A stretch of DNA of 11,357 nt, taken from the NCBI GenBank assembly GCA_025360665.1, contig JANYBU010000405.1, positions 1-11,357 on the forward strand, written 5' to 3'. Of the stretch, positions 1 through 6,473 are shown in pieces; the stretch's first letter is position 1, and each line of letters begins with the position of its first letter. The DNA comes from Nitrospira sp. GTDB lineage: Bacteria > Nitrospirota > Nitrospiria > Nitrospirales > Nitrospiraceae. The translations under genes were made by a program, and so were the position numbers. The notes under the pieces are model-generated. The model was not told the DNA's origin, made no database searches, and saw only the letters and a list, made by a program, of their open reading frames with translations.

Positions 1-389
1 CGATAGGGGCCGTAGACGCGGCGGTGGAAGGTGTACCCCTTCAAGCACATGCGCGGGTTATGGGCAAAGGTTCCGCGGTTGCCGTAGAGGTCTTCATAGG
101 TCTGGTGGTCGTAGTTCTGCTCGACCCGCATCACGACGCCGTTACGGACGAAGGCCCGGATGCGGCAGGCGTGCGTGTCGTTCGGGGAACAGACCCAGGT
201 AAAGGAGGAATCGTACCGATACTGATCGTGATAGACACGCTCCCAGGACCGATCCGGATACTCCCCCAACGGGTTCCCGACTTCGATGACTGGCTGGAGC
301 GCGGTGAACGCCAGGACTTTGTCCGCCACCGCCACGGCGGCGACCGTCCCTGCCGTGACTTTTAAGAACTGCCTGCGTGACACAAACAT
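1..389 (-). CDS. nxrA: Nitrite oxidoreductase alpha subunit, N-terminal part (runs off window)
   Basis: Molybdopterin catalytic subunit that oxidises nitrite to nitrate. In Nitrospira it is known to face the periplasm. The first 129 codons are visible. The start ATG (389-387) has an AGGAGG site 8 bases upstream (403-398). Residues 4-10 read SRRQFLK, a textbook twin-arginine export motif, followed by a hydrophobic Ala/Val stretch to about residue 22. Next comes the family's N-terminal Fe-S ligand region: Cys67-x3-Asp71-x3-Cys75 and a later Cys115, where NarG-type enzymes have His-x3-Cys-x3-Cys. Stretches such as NPLGEYPDRSWERVYHDQY and NPRMCLKGYTFHRRVYGPY match my memory of Nitrospira NxrA very closely. 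The rest (about 1,000 residues in the family), and probably nxrB, lie beyond the left edge. A sigma-54 promoter at 543-560 and the sigma-54 activator at 1275-2807 suggest its control. Another type II DMSO-reductase-family enzyme is possible but much less likely. Confidence 0.93.
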   Translation of the reverse strand, partial: MFVSRRQFLKVTAGTVAAVAVADKVLAFTALQPVIEVGNPLGEYPDRSWERVYHDQYRYDSSFTWVCSPNDTHACRIRAFVRNGVVMRVEQNYDHQTYEDLYGNRGTFAHNPRMCLKGYTFHRRVYGPY

Positions 390-542
390 GGGTAACGCCT
401 CCTAAGTCAGTTCGCAATACAGCCAATGAACCCTGTCCTCACCAAAGGACATTCTTTCGCGCTTTTTCACACTTCCCCACATATGGTCTGCTATGAATTT
501 TGGCTGACATGAAACATACATAAAACTTAACATGTGCTTCAT

Positions 543-560
543 AAGCAACCACTGTGCCTG
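543..560 (-). promoter_or_regulatory. Sigma-54 (RpoN) -24/-12 promoter for nxrA
   Basis: Read on the minus strand, the sequence is AGGCACAGTGGTTGC. The invariant GG (558-557) and GC (546-545) are separated by exactly 10 bases, and the flanks match the GGCAC-N5-TTGC consensus; only the first T of TGGCAC is changed to A. Transcription would start near 533, leaving a leader of about 145 bases before the nxrA ATG. The gene upstream in the same direction encodes a sigma-54 activator, which strengthens the call. Confidence 0.75.
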
Positions 561-674
561 TTTCGCCTGACTACATGTTCCACGAGTGCAGCACGCGAAA
601 TACATTGTAAAAGCGATGAAAATTAAAGCATGCGTGGATAATGCGAGATCACATAGTCATAATTTGACCGTTAA

Positions 675-715
675 ATATCACGCATTATGTCACGGAATAC
701 GTGATATATCGCGAT
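675..715. promoter_or_regulatory. Candidate activator-binding (enhancer) site upstream of the nxrA promoter
   Basis: ATATCACG (675-682) and CGTGATAT (700-707) form a perfect 8-bp inverted repeat. Between them a second TCACG (690-694) makes a tighter inverted repeat with CGTGA (700-704), 5-base spacer. The palindrome ATCGCGAT (708-715) follows directly. The cluster lies about 120-150 bases upstream of the -24 element, the usual distance for an enhancer bound by a Fis-type HTH activator. That the 1275-2807 protein binds here is inference. Confidence 0.4.
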
Positions 716-1274
716 GCTGTCAACGTGGAATAACAACGTTCAGAGGGCGGGTGATGCCGGTCAACGGATCTCGTACGTCCTTCTACAGTGGCTCCATGAT
801 GATGCTGCTACTCCATCATGGCAGTCCGCCAGGAATAGCTCTCCACCACATCTTCGACGAGGTCTGGCGGAATGGTCCTGGCCCGGCGTAGAAGATCCGG
901 CCTGACTCAGTGTGGCTATGAGGATCACAACCAACATCGTCCCAACGATAAGACCCAACGTGGACATGATCAGTCGACGCTGTTATCTTGGCATGCCACC
1001 CTCGCCACTGGTCATCATACGAGTTCATCCCGGCAAGAAAAAACCTTCCCTCCGCGTCCCTTGTGTCCTCTGACCTTTTGCTCTACGTCATAGGACTGCA
1101 CCCTGGCGCACGGGAACGACGGCCCCAGTGATGCTCTCAACGGAGGTCTCCTGAAGAGCAGGTTGAAATCACGAGGCAGTTTCGATGAAACAGCGAATGC
1201 GGAGACCACCTAACAGGAAAAAAGGCTACCGTGAATACTCGCGGCGTATTGGAATGAATCTCTGCGGAGAAGTC
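716..1274. other. Long gap between nxrA promoter region and the sigma-54 activator
   Basis: I see no convincing gene here. The best candidate is a minus-strand ORF at 967-761 (68 codons). It begins with a hydrophobic stretch, MSTLGLIVGTMLVVILIATL, which recalls the N-terminus of the tiny membrane proteins of family DUF3309. It has no clear ribosome site, and beyond codon 22 it loses any membrane-protein character, so it is a remnant at best. A weak hairpin (AATAC/GTATT, 1233-1249) followed on the minus strand by six Ts (near 1220-1226) lies just after the activator's stop codon and might end its transcript. Confidence 0.35.
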
Positions 1275-2807
1275 TTAGATCGAAGCAAGGTGAACCGGAC
1301 GTTTTAGACCAAGCCTTTTGAGTCTGCTGCGCAGGGTGCTCGGATTGAGGCCAAGCTGAGCGGCGGCACCATCCGGTCCATAGATCCGCCACATTGTACG
1401 ATCGAGCATCTGAAGGATATGCAGCCGCTCCAGCTCATGGAGGTTATCCGTAGCGTCTGCCTTCGCCAGCGCACTCGGAGGCATCAGAAACTGGTCATCG
1501 ATCACAATCGTTGACGAACGGGCGAGAATCACCGCGCGCTCGATCATGTTCTGAAGTTCGCGGACATTGCCAGGCCACGTGTATCGGACGAGTCTGTCCA
1601 TCACTTGCGCACCGAAGTCCAGGCGCGGCCGCTTCAGTTTCGACTGAAAATACTCCAGGAAATGACGGGCAAGGAGCGGAATATCCTCCGGTCGGTCCCG
1701 GAGTGGCGGGATCACGATCGGGAACACGTGCAAGCGATAAAACAAGTCGGCTCGGAATCTGCCAGTGCCGATGGCGGCAACCAGATCGGCATTGGTTGCC
1801 GCAATGATGCGCACGTCCACTTGATTCGACTGGGAGCTTCCTACCCGATCGACTTGCCCATCCTCCAGTACTCGTAAGAGCTTGGCCTGGGTTTCCAACG
1901 GCATCTCGCTGATCTCGTCCAGAAAGAGCGTCCCGCCGTTCGCCAGTTCAAACCGCCCGAGTCGGCACTGGTCCGCCCCGGTAAACGCTCCACGCTCGTG
2001 ACCAAACAGTTCACTTTCAACGAGCCCAATTAGCAGCGCCGCACAATTAACTCGTATGAACGCTTTGTGGCGACGCGGGCTCAATTCGTGAATCGCCCGC
2101 GCCAGCAGTTCTTTGCCGGTTCCCGTCTCGCCAGTAATCAGAGCAGCGGTCGAGGTCGGCCCGACCGCCTGCGCGAGCATCAATACTTGTCGAAGCGCCA
2201 CACTCTTCCCCACCATCGTGCCAAAATTGTGGGTGAGTTTGATTTCTTCAACCAGGTACTCGTTTTCCCGAGCCAGTTCCTCACGCAGCCGATTAATCTG
2301 CTCATAGGCCTGCACATGGTCGATCGCGAACGCAATCTGCGAAGCCACTTGTTCTAGAAACTCCATATCTTCCACATCCGGATACCCTGTCTGCACACTC
2401 CCGATGTTCAACGTCCCTAGACAGGTATCGTGAACCAAGAGAGGAAGGTTGATCATACGACCCAGACCTTCCTGCGCAAAGAAATCGTCTTCCACGAACA
2501 AGCGCTCCCGCGTCAGATCCGGGCGCACGTGTACGCGTCGGTGCTCATAGACCCAGCCCACCGCACTGCCTGCTCTAGGGATGACCGCATCCCGCTGGAG
2601 CACGCGCGTGGGCATGCTCGTTTCGACCACGTAAAACCGGAAAGAGTCCGATTCTGCGCTGTACAGCGTGACGCCGGCTCGCTCCCAAGGCACCACTTTC
2701 TTAATCTGCTCGATGATCACGCGCCAAAGACCGTCCGTGTCACGTTGTGAATTGAGGGCGTTGGTCACGGCCAGCAACGCCCTATAATTCCCTTCGATGT
2801 CCCTCAT
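1275..2807 (-). CDS. GAF-domain sigma-54-dependent transcriptional activator
   Basis: A 510-residue enhancer-binding protein that uses ATP to open sigma-54 RNA polymerase complexes at -24/-12 promoters. An N-terminal GAF sensor spans about 15-165, with a coiled linker to about 192. The AAA+ domain spans about 195-420: Walker A GETGTGKE (226-233), sigma-54 contact loop GAFTGA (273-278), Walker B TLFLDE (293-298), and GNVREL (413-418). A Fis-type helix-turn-helix lies at about 455-503. There is no receiver domain, so it resembles FhlA/NorR-type sensors more than NtrC: a ligand or redox cue is expected at the GAF domain, and the ligand cannot be read from sequence. The ATG at 2807 is preceded by a purine-rich GGGGTGAGGG. 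It lies upstream of and parallel to nxrA, whose promoter is of sigma-54 type, so nxr is its probable target. All motifs needed for activity are present. Confidence 0.93.
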   Translation of the reverse strand: MRDIEGNYRALLAVTNALNSQRDTDGLWRVIIEQIKKVVPWERAGVTLYSAESDSFRFYVVETSMPTRVLQRDAVIPRAGSAVGWVYEHRRVHVRPDLTRERLFVEDDFFAQEGLGRMINLPLLVHDTCLGTLNIGSVQTGYPDVEDMEFLEQVASQIAFAIDHVQAYEQINRLREELARENEYLVEEIKLTHNFGTMVGKSVALRQVLMLAQAVGPTSTAALITGETGTGKELLARAIHELSPRRHKAFIRVNCAALLIGLVESELFGHERGAFTGADQCRLGRFELANGGTLFLDEISEMPLETQAKLLRVLEDGQVDRVGSSQSNQVDVRIIAATNADLVAAIGTGRFRADLFYRLHVFPIVIPPLRDRPEDIPLLARHFLEYFQSKLKRPRLDFGAQVMDRLVRYTWPGNVRELQNMIERAVILARSSTIVIDDQFLMPPSALAKADATDNLHELERLHILQMLDRTMWRIYGPDGAAAQLGLNPSTLRSRLKRLGLKRPVHLASI

Positions 2808-2857
2808 ATTCCCTCACCCCTCTGTTATACGATCACAGCTGGAATGACATCCGCATC

Positions 2858-3109
2858 ACCTCCACCACAAACTGACTAGAAACTTGCTGATGGGCAAAAG
2901 TACCGGACCTCGAACCTCATACGCGAGCACGGTGTGTATACCACATTTTTCTGCGTGCAACGCGTGCGTGAAGGACACGTCCCCGGCGTGTTACGTGTTA
3001 CTAGCAGGCTACCTGCGATATGTTCAAGCGGAAAGGTGGAGGTGTCCCTCCCTGGAGGAGAAAAGTAAACCGACTGGCCAGAAGGGCACTACCGGCCAAA
3101 ACCTCCACC
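2858..3109. repeat. Three copies of ACCTCCACC upstream of the sigma-54 activator
   Basis: The 9-mer occurs at 2858-2866 and 3101-3109, and in reverse complement (GGTGGAGGT) at 3035-3043. The last two can pair into a stem enclosing a smaller TGGCC/GGCCA stem (3075-3079 with 3094-3098). GGAGG/CCTCC pairings near 3039-3058 offer alternative folds. The 2858 copy is about 50 bases upstream of the activator's start codon. It could be a protein site, a structured leader or chance. Confidence 0.35.
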
Positions 3110-3490
3110 GATATTTCCTCTGACCCCCATTGCGATAGGGACAGGACGGTCTACGAAGATCGCCGGTTTCTCCCTGGCTGCCTGTCGCCGGTGCAGTTCC
3201 TGCACTCGTGGATCAGCAGTCAGCATCTGGAACACTGATCGCCTAACTCTACCCGTTGGAAGACGAAATACAGAGGGATGCTCAATACTAGGCATCCATC
3301 GTTAGCAACCGATCCTTTTCCACCATACAAGAATCAAAGAGATTTGTTTTTGGTACAGGCAGAAGGATATGCCAAAGCCCTATAAAAATCGACGTGAGGA
3401 TAGCGCTGCTGAGGAGGGGGTTTTGGGAACTACGTAAGAGCCAGCGGATTGTTCCTGCGAGGTCAGTCCTGCGGCAGCGGACTGGAAGGG

Positions 3491-3592
3491 TATCACACTT
3501 ATCACAATTGGGCGTTTTCAAAGTCGAAACGGCCTTTGGGCCCCCGATTCGGATTGAAAATCGGCGGGCCTTCGCTGTGATAATTTGTGATA
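3491..3592. repeat. Symmetrical TATCACA / TGTGATA sites flanking a hairpin
   Basis: TATCACA appears twice in direct orientation (3491-3497 and 3500-3506). Its reverse complement TGTGATA appears twice (3576-3582 and 3586-3592). The pairs face each other across the hairpin at 3539-3570, giving an overall inverted symmetry of about 100 bases. This suggests a protein-binding array or the ends of a small palindromic element. Confidence 0.5.
3539..3570. repeat. Strong 11-bp hairpin
   Basis: GGCCCCCGATT (3539-3549) pairs with AATCGGCGGGCC (3559-3570) over 11 base pairs, with one bulged C (3565) and a 9-base loop. No T-run follows on either strand, so it is not a standard terminator. It sits inside the TATCACA/TGTGATA array. 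Confidence 0.6.
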
Positions 3593-3606
3593 GAGAGGGT
3601 AGAAAT

Positions 3607-3624
3607 TACAGACTCTACAGACTC
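3607..3624. repeat. 9-bp tandem duplication
   Basis: TACAGACTC is repeated head to tail (3607-3615, 3616-3624), followed by a degenerate third unit. It is short and may simply be slippage. Confidence 0.5.
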
Positions 3625-3718
3625 AATAGAATCTATCGAGAATTCGCAGGCATCCGATTTCACGAAAGAACGGGGAAACCGTTGACCGATCAAACCCTTG
3701 TAACAATAACCGTGATCC

Positions 3719-3765
3719 GATTCTTAATCAGCGTGCCGTAGGTTCGACCCCTACACGGCCCACCA
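3719..3765 (+). other. 3' part of a tRNA-Lys(CTT) gene: probable attachment-site remnant
   Basis: The sequence carries the 3' side of an anticodon loop with CTT followed by AA (3721-3727), the 3' anticodon stem strand, a perfect T arm (GTAGG, TTCGACC, CCTAC; ending near 3752), an acceptor strand ACGGCCC and ACCA (3762-3765). The bases upstream do not supply the matching acceptor (GGGCCGT), D arm or 5' anticodon stem, so this is not a complete tRNA. An abrupt start inside the anticodon arm is typical of the identity block carried by tRNA-targeting integrative elements. Confidence 0.75.
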
Positions 3766-3809
3766 AAATCAACCACTTACAAAGCTTATCCATTCCAGCT
3801 GGCCTCCAT

Positions 3810-3830
3810 GTAGGCACAGTGTAGGCAGTA
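3810..3830. repeat. Direct repeat GTAGGCA next to the tRNA fragments
   Basis: GTAGGCA occurs at 3810-3816 and again at 3821-3827, 11 bases apart (about one helical turn). It lies between the two tRNA fragments, where recombinase arm or excisionase sites of integrative elements are often found. That role is inference. Confidence 0.35.
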
Positions 3831-3946
3831 AAACAGAGAAAATATTTTTTTAATCCTTCTCCTGCCGAACTTTAAATTTCCTCTTAGCAATCATTTGACC
3901 AGAAACTTGCGGGGTGATCTTAAGAACGCTTTCTCCCACTTTTCTC

Positions 3947-3974
3947 ACGGGTTCAAATCCCGTTGGGGACACCA
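3947..3974 (+). other. 3' end of a second tRNA gene: probable attachment-site remnant
   Basis: A T arm (ACGGG, TTCAAAT, CCCGT; 3947-3963) is followed by the acceptor strand TGGGGAC, discriminator A and CCA (3964-3974). A GTCCCCA 5' partner and a D arm are missing upstream, and no sensible anticodon arm is found at the right distance. The acceptor differs from the 3719-3765 fragment, so it comes from another tRNA, possibly Glu or Leu. It ends 98 bases before the integrase start, as expected for an attachment site beside its integrase. Confidence 0.65.
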
Positions 3975-4072
3975 GTAAAACGCTAAACGCCGCTCTGCTC
4001 TGTGCGATTCAGCGTTTTATCCTCCAGGAAGTTGTAGCACAGATCCACCGAGCTACACTTTTTGGAGGTTCT

Positions 4073-4954
4073 ATGGCTACAGCGTTTCTCCATCCCAAGC
4101 GCAAAACCTACTACCATCGTTCTGTCGTTCCTCGCAGGCTTCAGCCCTACTTCAAGGGTCGTGAGCAGCTTTGGCGAAGCTTGAAGACAGAAGACAAGGA
4201 CGAAGCTACACTGAAGTCCGCACAGTGGACGGCGAGAATCCAGCGACTCTTTCTGACGCTCAAGAAACAGGGAGACCGTATGACCAACGAACAACGGGAA
4301 GCCTTGGTATCGCATTGGCTAGAAGTCGAACTGGACGAAGCGGAAGACGCTCGAACCCTGGCCGGGTCACTCTCTGACGACTACCGAGAGGGGATTTGGC
4401 ACGTCCTCTCAGACCAACTGGACGAAGCGCATGAAGCACTCGTGACGAACAACTGGAGGAAGGTGGAGCGTGAAGCCGATGCACTACTTCAGGCCGCTGG
4501 ACTTCCGGCGTTTGATCACGAGGGGGCAGAGTTCGGACGATTGTGTAGGCGGCTACTCTTGGCGAAGCAGGAGTACTTGCAGATTGAAAATGACCGATGG
4601 GAGGGGAAATACAAGACACGCTCTGCCGTCGCTGGGGGAGGCTCTGTCAACGGCTCTGCCGCCATAGTCGTAGCCAAGCCATCACCAAGCAAGCCATTCT
4701 CTGACGTGGTCCGGCTGTACTTCCAAGAGAATACGCGAGCTAAGCGCACTGACTTACAGGTGAAGTCTGAACTCGAACGATTCGTTGAGGCAGTGGGCGG
4801 GGACAAGCCGATAGGGGCAATCACGAAGGCAGACTGCCGCACGTACAAAGAACACCTGCTGCAAGTTCGGAAGCTAGTGTGCTGGGGTATCGGCCACCCG
4901 CCCCAGAGACTCGTACCTTCGCACCGATCAGCTTGTCGGCGTGAAGGAACTTGA
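4073..4954 (+). pseudogene. Tyrosine-recombinase integrase, truncated (catalytic domain lost)
   Basis: Integrases of this type insert elements into tRNA genes by a covalent tyrosine-DNA intermediate. The start at 4073 is chosen over an in-frame ATG at 3914 because GGAGG (4064-4068) precedes it and because the upstream codons run through the tRNA fragment. Residues about 6-60 match the DUF6538-type N-terminus of phage integrases (HPKRKTYYHRSVVPRRLQPYF, then SLKTEDKDEA). Residues about 210-267 match the SAM-like core-binding domain (KPFSDVVRLYFQENTRAKRTDL, then ITKADCRTYKEHL). After about residue 267 (base 4874) the protein turns to nonsense and stops at 4954. The whole catalytic domain with its Arg, His-x-x-Arg and Tyr residues, about 150-180 residues, is missing. 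A deletion is likely, since the following DNA does not restore it in any frame. It must be inactive. Confidence 0.85.
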
Positions 4955-5036
4955 GCGGTGGCCTAACAACTGGGGGCAGGTCAACGCCAAGTCACTCCTG
5001 AGGTCAGAAACCCTGCTGCTTTTGGCCACGGGTTAG
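4878..5036 (+). pseudogene. Unrecognised coding remnant downstream of the broken integrase
   Basis: In another frame just after the integrase break there is an open stretch of 52 codons reading ...RDSYLRTDQLVGVKELERW and then PNNWGQVNAKSLL, ending at TAG 5034-5036. Its composition looks protein-like (mixed charged and hydrophobic), but it lacks a start codon with a ribosome site. It could be a piece of a small DNA-binding or accessory gene of the same element, fused to the integrase by deletion. I do not recognise the family, and it may be noncoding. Confidence 0.3.
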
Positions 5037-5037
5037 T

Positions 5038-5073
5038 TTGATTTTTCACGGCTTTTTCTGTATCGTCGCGACG
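5038..5073 (+). promoter_or_regulatory. Possible sigma-70 promoter with overlapping palindrome, upstream of the PII-like gene
   Basis: TTGATT (5038-5043), 17 bases, then TATCGT (5061-5066): four of six matches in each box. The perfect palindrome CGTCGCGACG (5064-5073) overlaps the -10 region and could be an operator. The start codon is at 5114. Confidence 0.3.
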
Positions 5074-5113
5074 GATCAAAAACAAATGAATTAGAAGGAG
5101 GCACGGTTTGTAA

Positions 5114-5404
5114 ATGAAAATGCTACTCATTGTGGCTCGGGACTCAATGTTAAGTGAGTTGGAAGCGCTCTTGCGAGAGAATGGCATTAGTGCGTACACC
5201 ATAATCAGCAACGTAAAGGGTAAGGGTCTCACTGGCAGAGTGGATGGGGCATTCCTCAATCCTGACATCAATTCCATCATTTTTTCGGTTCTCCCATCCG
5301 ATCAAGCAGACAGGGCAGTCAGCGCGCTCACGGCACTTCACACAGCCCAGGGGCAACCGGTTCCCCTCAAGGTGTTTACGCTCCCTTGTGAAGAACACGT
5401 GTAG
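5114..5404 (+). CDS. PII-like (GlnB/CutA-fold) small protein
   Basis: A 96-residue cytoplasmic protein of the P-II-like ferredoxin-fold superfamily. The first strand is MKMLLIVARDSMLSELEALL, followed by a GISAYTII strand. A VKGKGLTGRVDGAF segment (about residues 34-47) stands where PII proteins have the base of the T-loop. INSIIFSVLPSDQADRAVSAL gives the last strand and helix. It is shorter than GlnB/GlnK (about 112) and lacks the uridylylated T-loop tyrosine region, so it is not a classical nitrogen sensor. Such small relatives bind metals, nucleotides or partner membrane proteins, and which one applies here is unknown. A strong AGAAGGAGG (5093-5101) lies 12 bases before the ATG; a second in-frame ATG (5120) is possible. 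The haem protein gene follows 125 bases later on the same strand, so the two may be cotranscribed. Confidence 0.65.
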   Translation: MKMLLIVARDSMLSELEALLRENGISAYTIISNVKGKGLTGRVDGAFLNPDINSIIFSVLPSDQADRAVSALTALHTAQGQPVPLKVFTLPCEEHV

Positions 5405-5529
5405 GGCCATGAGCTTCCTCGCGCAAGGTCGACATAGGCGTTCTTTCAAAAACATTGGTTTGCGAGCGCGGCTCTTGGAGGCAAAGTGCGAATCAAGCCA
5501 CAAGTAGAAACAGAAATGGAGGACGCATC

Positions 5530-6141
5530 GTGAGCATGAGAGGCTTTTGGTTGGGACTCGCTGTTGGAACCACCTTCACTTGCCTACTTGGTCAGTGGGT
5601 GTTCTCTGCCGCGAGCAAGGAGACAGATCCGCCCAAGGGCATATCCCCCGAAATTGTCGCCGATTATGTGCATAGTGTGGTCCAGGCGGATCGAACTTTT
5701 TACCAGACCGAGATTGTAGATCGGATGATGGAGAAAGGCATGGTCTTTGCCTCGGAAAACTGGAGAGCGGACGGAGATCTCCCTTTACCCGCCCAATTTT
5801 TACAGGAATCGGGGCGGCTCGCGGCTGAACAGCGAAAAGGGATTCGATTCCGGCTGATCAGCAGTTGGGCGATAAATAAAGAGAATCGCCCAACGACAGA
5901 GTTCGAGCGGACCGGGCTTATGAAGATCCTCGTGAATACCGATCGTCCCTATACAGCCGTTTCAACTGAGGGCAAGGCTCGCATCTTCCAAGCACTCTAC
6001 CCCGATAAAGCCGTGTCTCAGCACTGCGCCGATTGTCACAATGTGCACCCAAAAAGCCTAAAGAGGGATTTCAAGGCAGGAGACGTAATGGGTGGGTTAC
6101 TTGTTACAATTGCACTTCCCCAAGAAGGAAAGGCCAACTGA
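5530..6141 (+). CDS. DUF3365 / Tll0287-like membrane-anchored c-type haem protein
   Basis: A protein of about 203 residues. Residues about 5-27 form an uncleaved-looking signal anchor (GFWLGLAVGTTFTCLLGQWVF), placing the rest in the periplasm. The body matches the Tll0287-like haem domain (DUF3365), a PAS-like fold found alone or as a sensor input. The motif near 60-75 (VDRMMEKGMVFASENWRADG) and SWAINKENRPTTEFER (about 117-132) are typical. Cys166-Ala-Asp-Cys169-His170 is a CxxCH haem c attachment site. The function of stand-alone members is not settled: electron transfer, or redox or gas sensing, are the usual proposals. I chose GTG 5530 because GGAGG (5518-5522) lies 7 bases upstream; an ATG at 5536 is the alternative. 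An open frame extends up to 5455 but has no ribosome site there. Confidence 0.8.
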   Translation: MSMRGFWLGLAVGTTFTCLLGQWVFSAASKETDPPKGISPEIVADYVHSVVQADRTFYQTEIVDRMMEKGMVFASENWRADGDLPLPAQFLQESGRLAAEQRKGIRFRLISSWAINKENRPTTEFERTGLMKILVNTDRPYTAVSTEGKARIFQALYPDKAVSQHCADCHNVHPKSLKRDFKAGDVMGGLLVTIALPQEGKAN

Positions 6142-6218
6142 AGATAAACGACTTTCATCGACGTTGCGTGTGAGCAAGAGAGAACCGTTGCCATAGGTCT
6201 CGCTTGGTCGTTTGATTA

Positions 6219-6473
6219 GAACCTATCTCAAAATAGTTGACAGCAGGAACATTCGTACGTATAAGTCCTGGCATGCTGCGTCTGCGTGATGACCAGTGGG
6301 AACGGATTCGGGAGCATTTCCCCGAAGAGCACATCCCGGACAGTCACCCGGGTCGCAAGCCCGGGCCTATGCGGGCCGTCTTGGAGGCGGTGCTCTGGAT
6401 TCTGAACACAGGCGCGCAGTGGCACCTGCTGCCCCAGTGCTATCCGAATTACAAAACCGTCCATCGCCGGTTT
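6219..6473 (+). mobile_element. IS5-family insertion sequence, left-end fragment
   Basis: Starting near 6219, the stretch GAACCTATCTCAAAATAG looks like the inverted end of an IS5-family element. The transposase starts at ATG 6273 and reads MLRLRDDQWERIREHFPEE, then GRKPGPMRAVLEAVLWILNT and GAQWHLLPQCYPNYKTVHRRF: the standard N-terminal domain of this family. The match stops at base 6473 after about 67 codons, exactly where another inverted-repeat element begins. The reading continues into that element and stops at 6509. The DDE catalytic part and the right end are missing, so the element is dead. Confidence 0.85.

Larger units (their letters stand above)
2808..3718. other. Gene-poor region between the activator and the tRNA fragments
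   Basis: There are 911 bases with no gene I can defend. Short ORFs exist on both strands, including a minus-strand one at 3295-3089 (68 codons, no ribosome site) and a plus-strand one at 3394-3741. They overlap one another, lack start signals and match nothing I recognise. The stretch is instead rich in repeats and hairpins, listed separately. The part nearest 2808 must carry the promoter of the activator gene, but I could not pick out convincing -35/-10 boxes. Confidence 0.4.

Noticed and set aside
24..365. Plus-strand ORF of 113 codons at the left end
   Set aside because: It is antisense to the clearly recognisable nxrA coding sequence and has no ribosome site.
3089..3295. Minus-strand ORF of 68 codons (MPSIEHPSVFRLPTGRVRR...)
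   Set aside because: The sequence looks moderately protein-like, but there is no ribosome site and no family I know, and its end overlaps the GGTGGAGGT stem. Not enough to call a gene.
3394..3741. Plus-strand ORF of 115 codons
   Set aside because: It runs through the hairpin, the repeats and into the tRNA-Lys fragment, has no start signal, and overlaps minus-strand ORFs of equal quality.
3690..3765. Complete tRNA-Lys gene
   Set aside because: The 5' acceptor strand (GGGCCGT), D arm and 5' anticodon stem are absent; only the 3' part is present.
2874..3910. Direct repeat GACTAGAAACTTGC / GACCAGAAACTTGC (2874-2887 and 3897-3910)
   Set aside because: A 13/14 match is expected several times by chance in a window this size, and nothing ties it to an element boundary.
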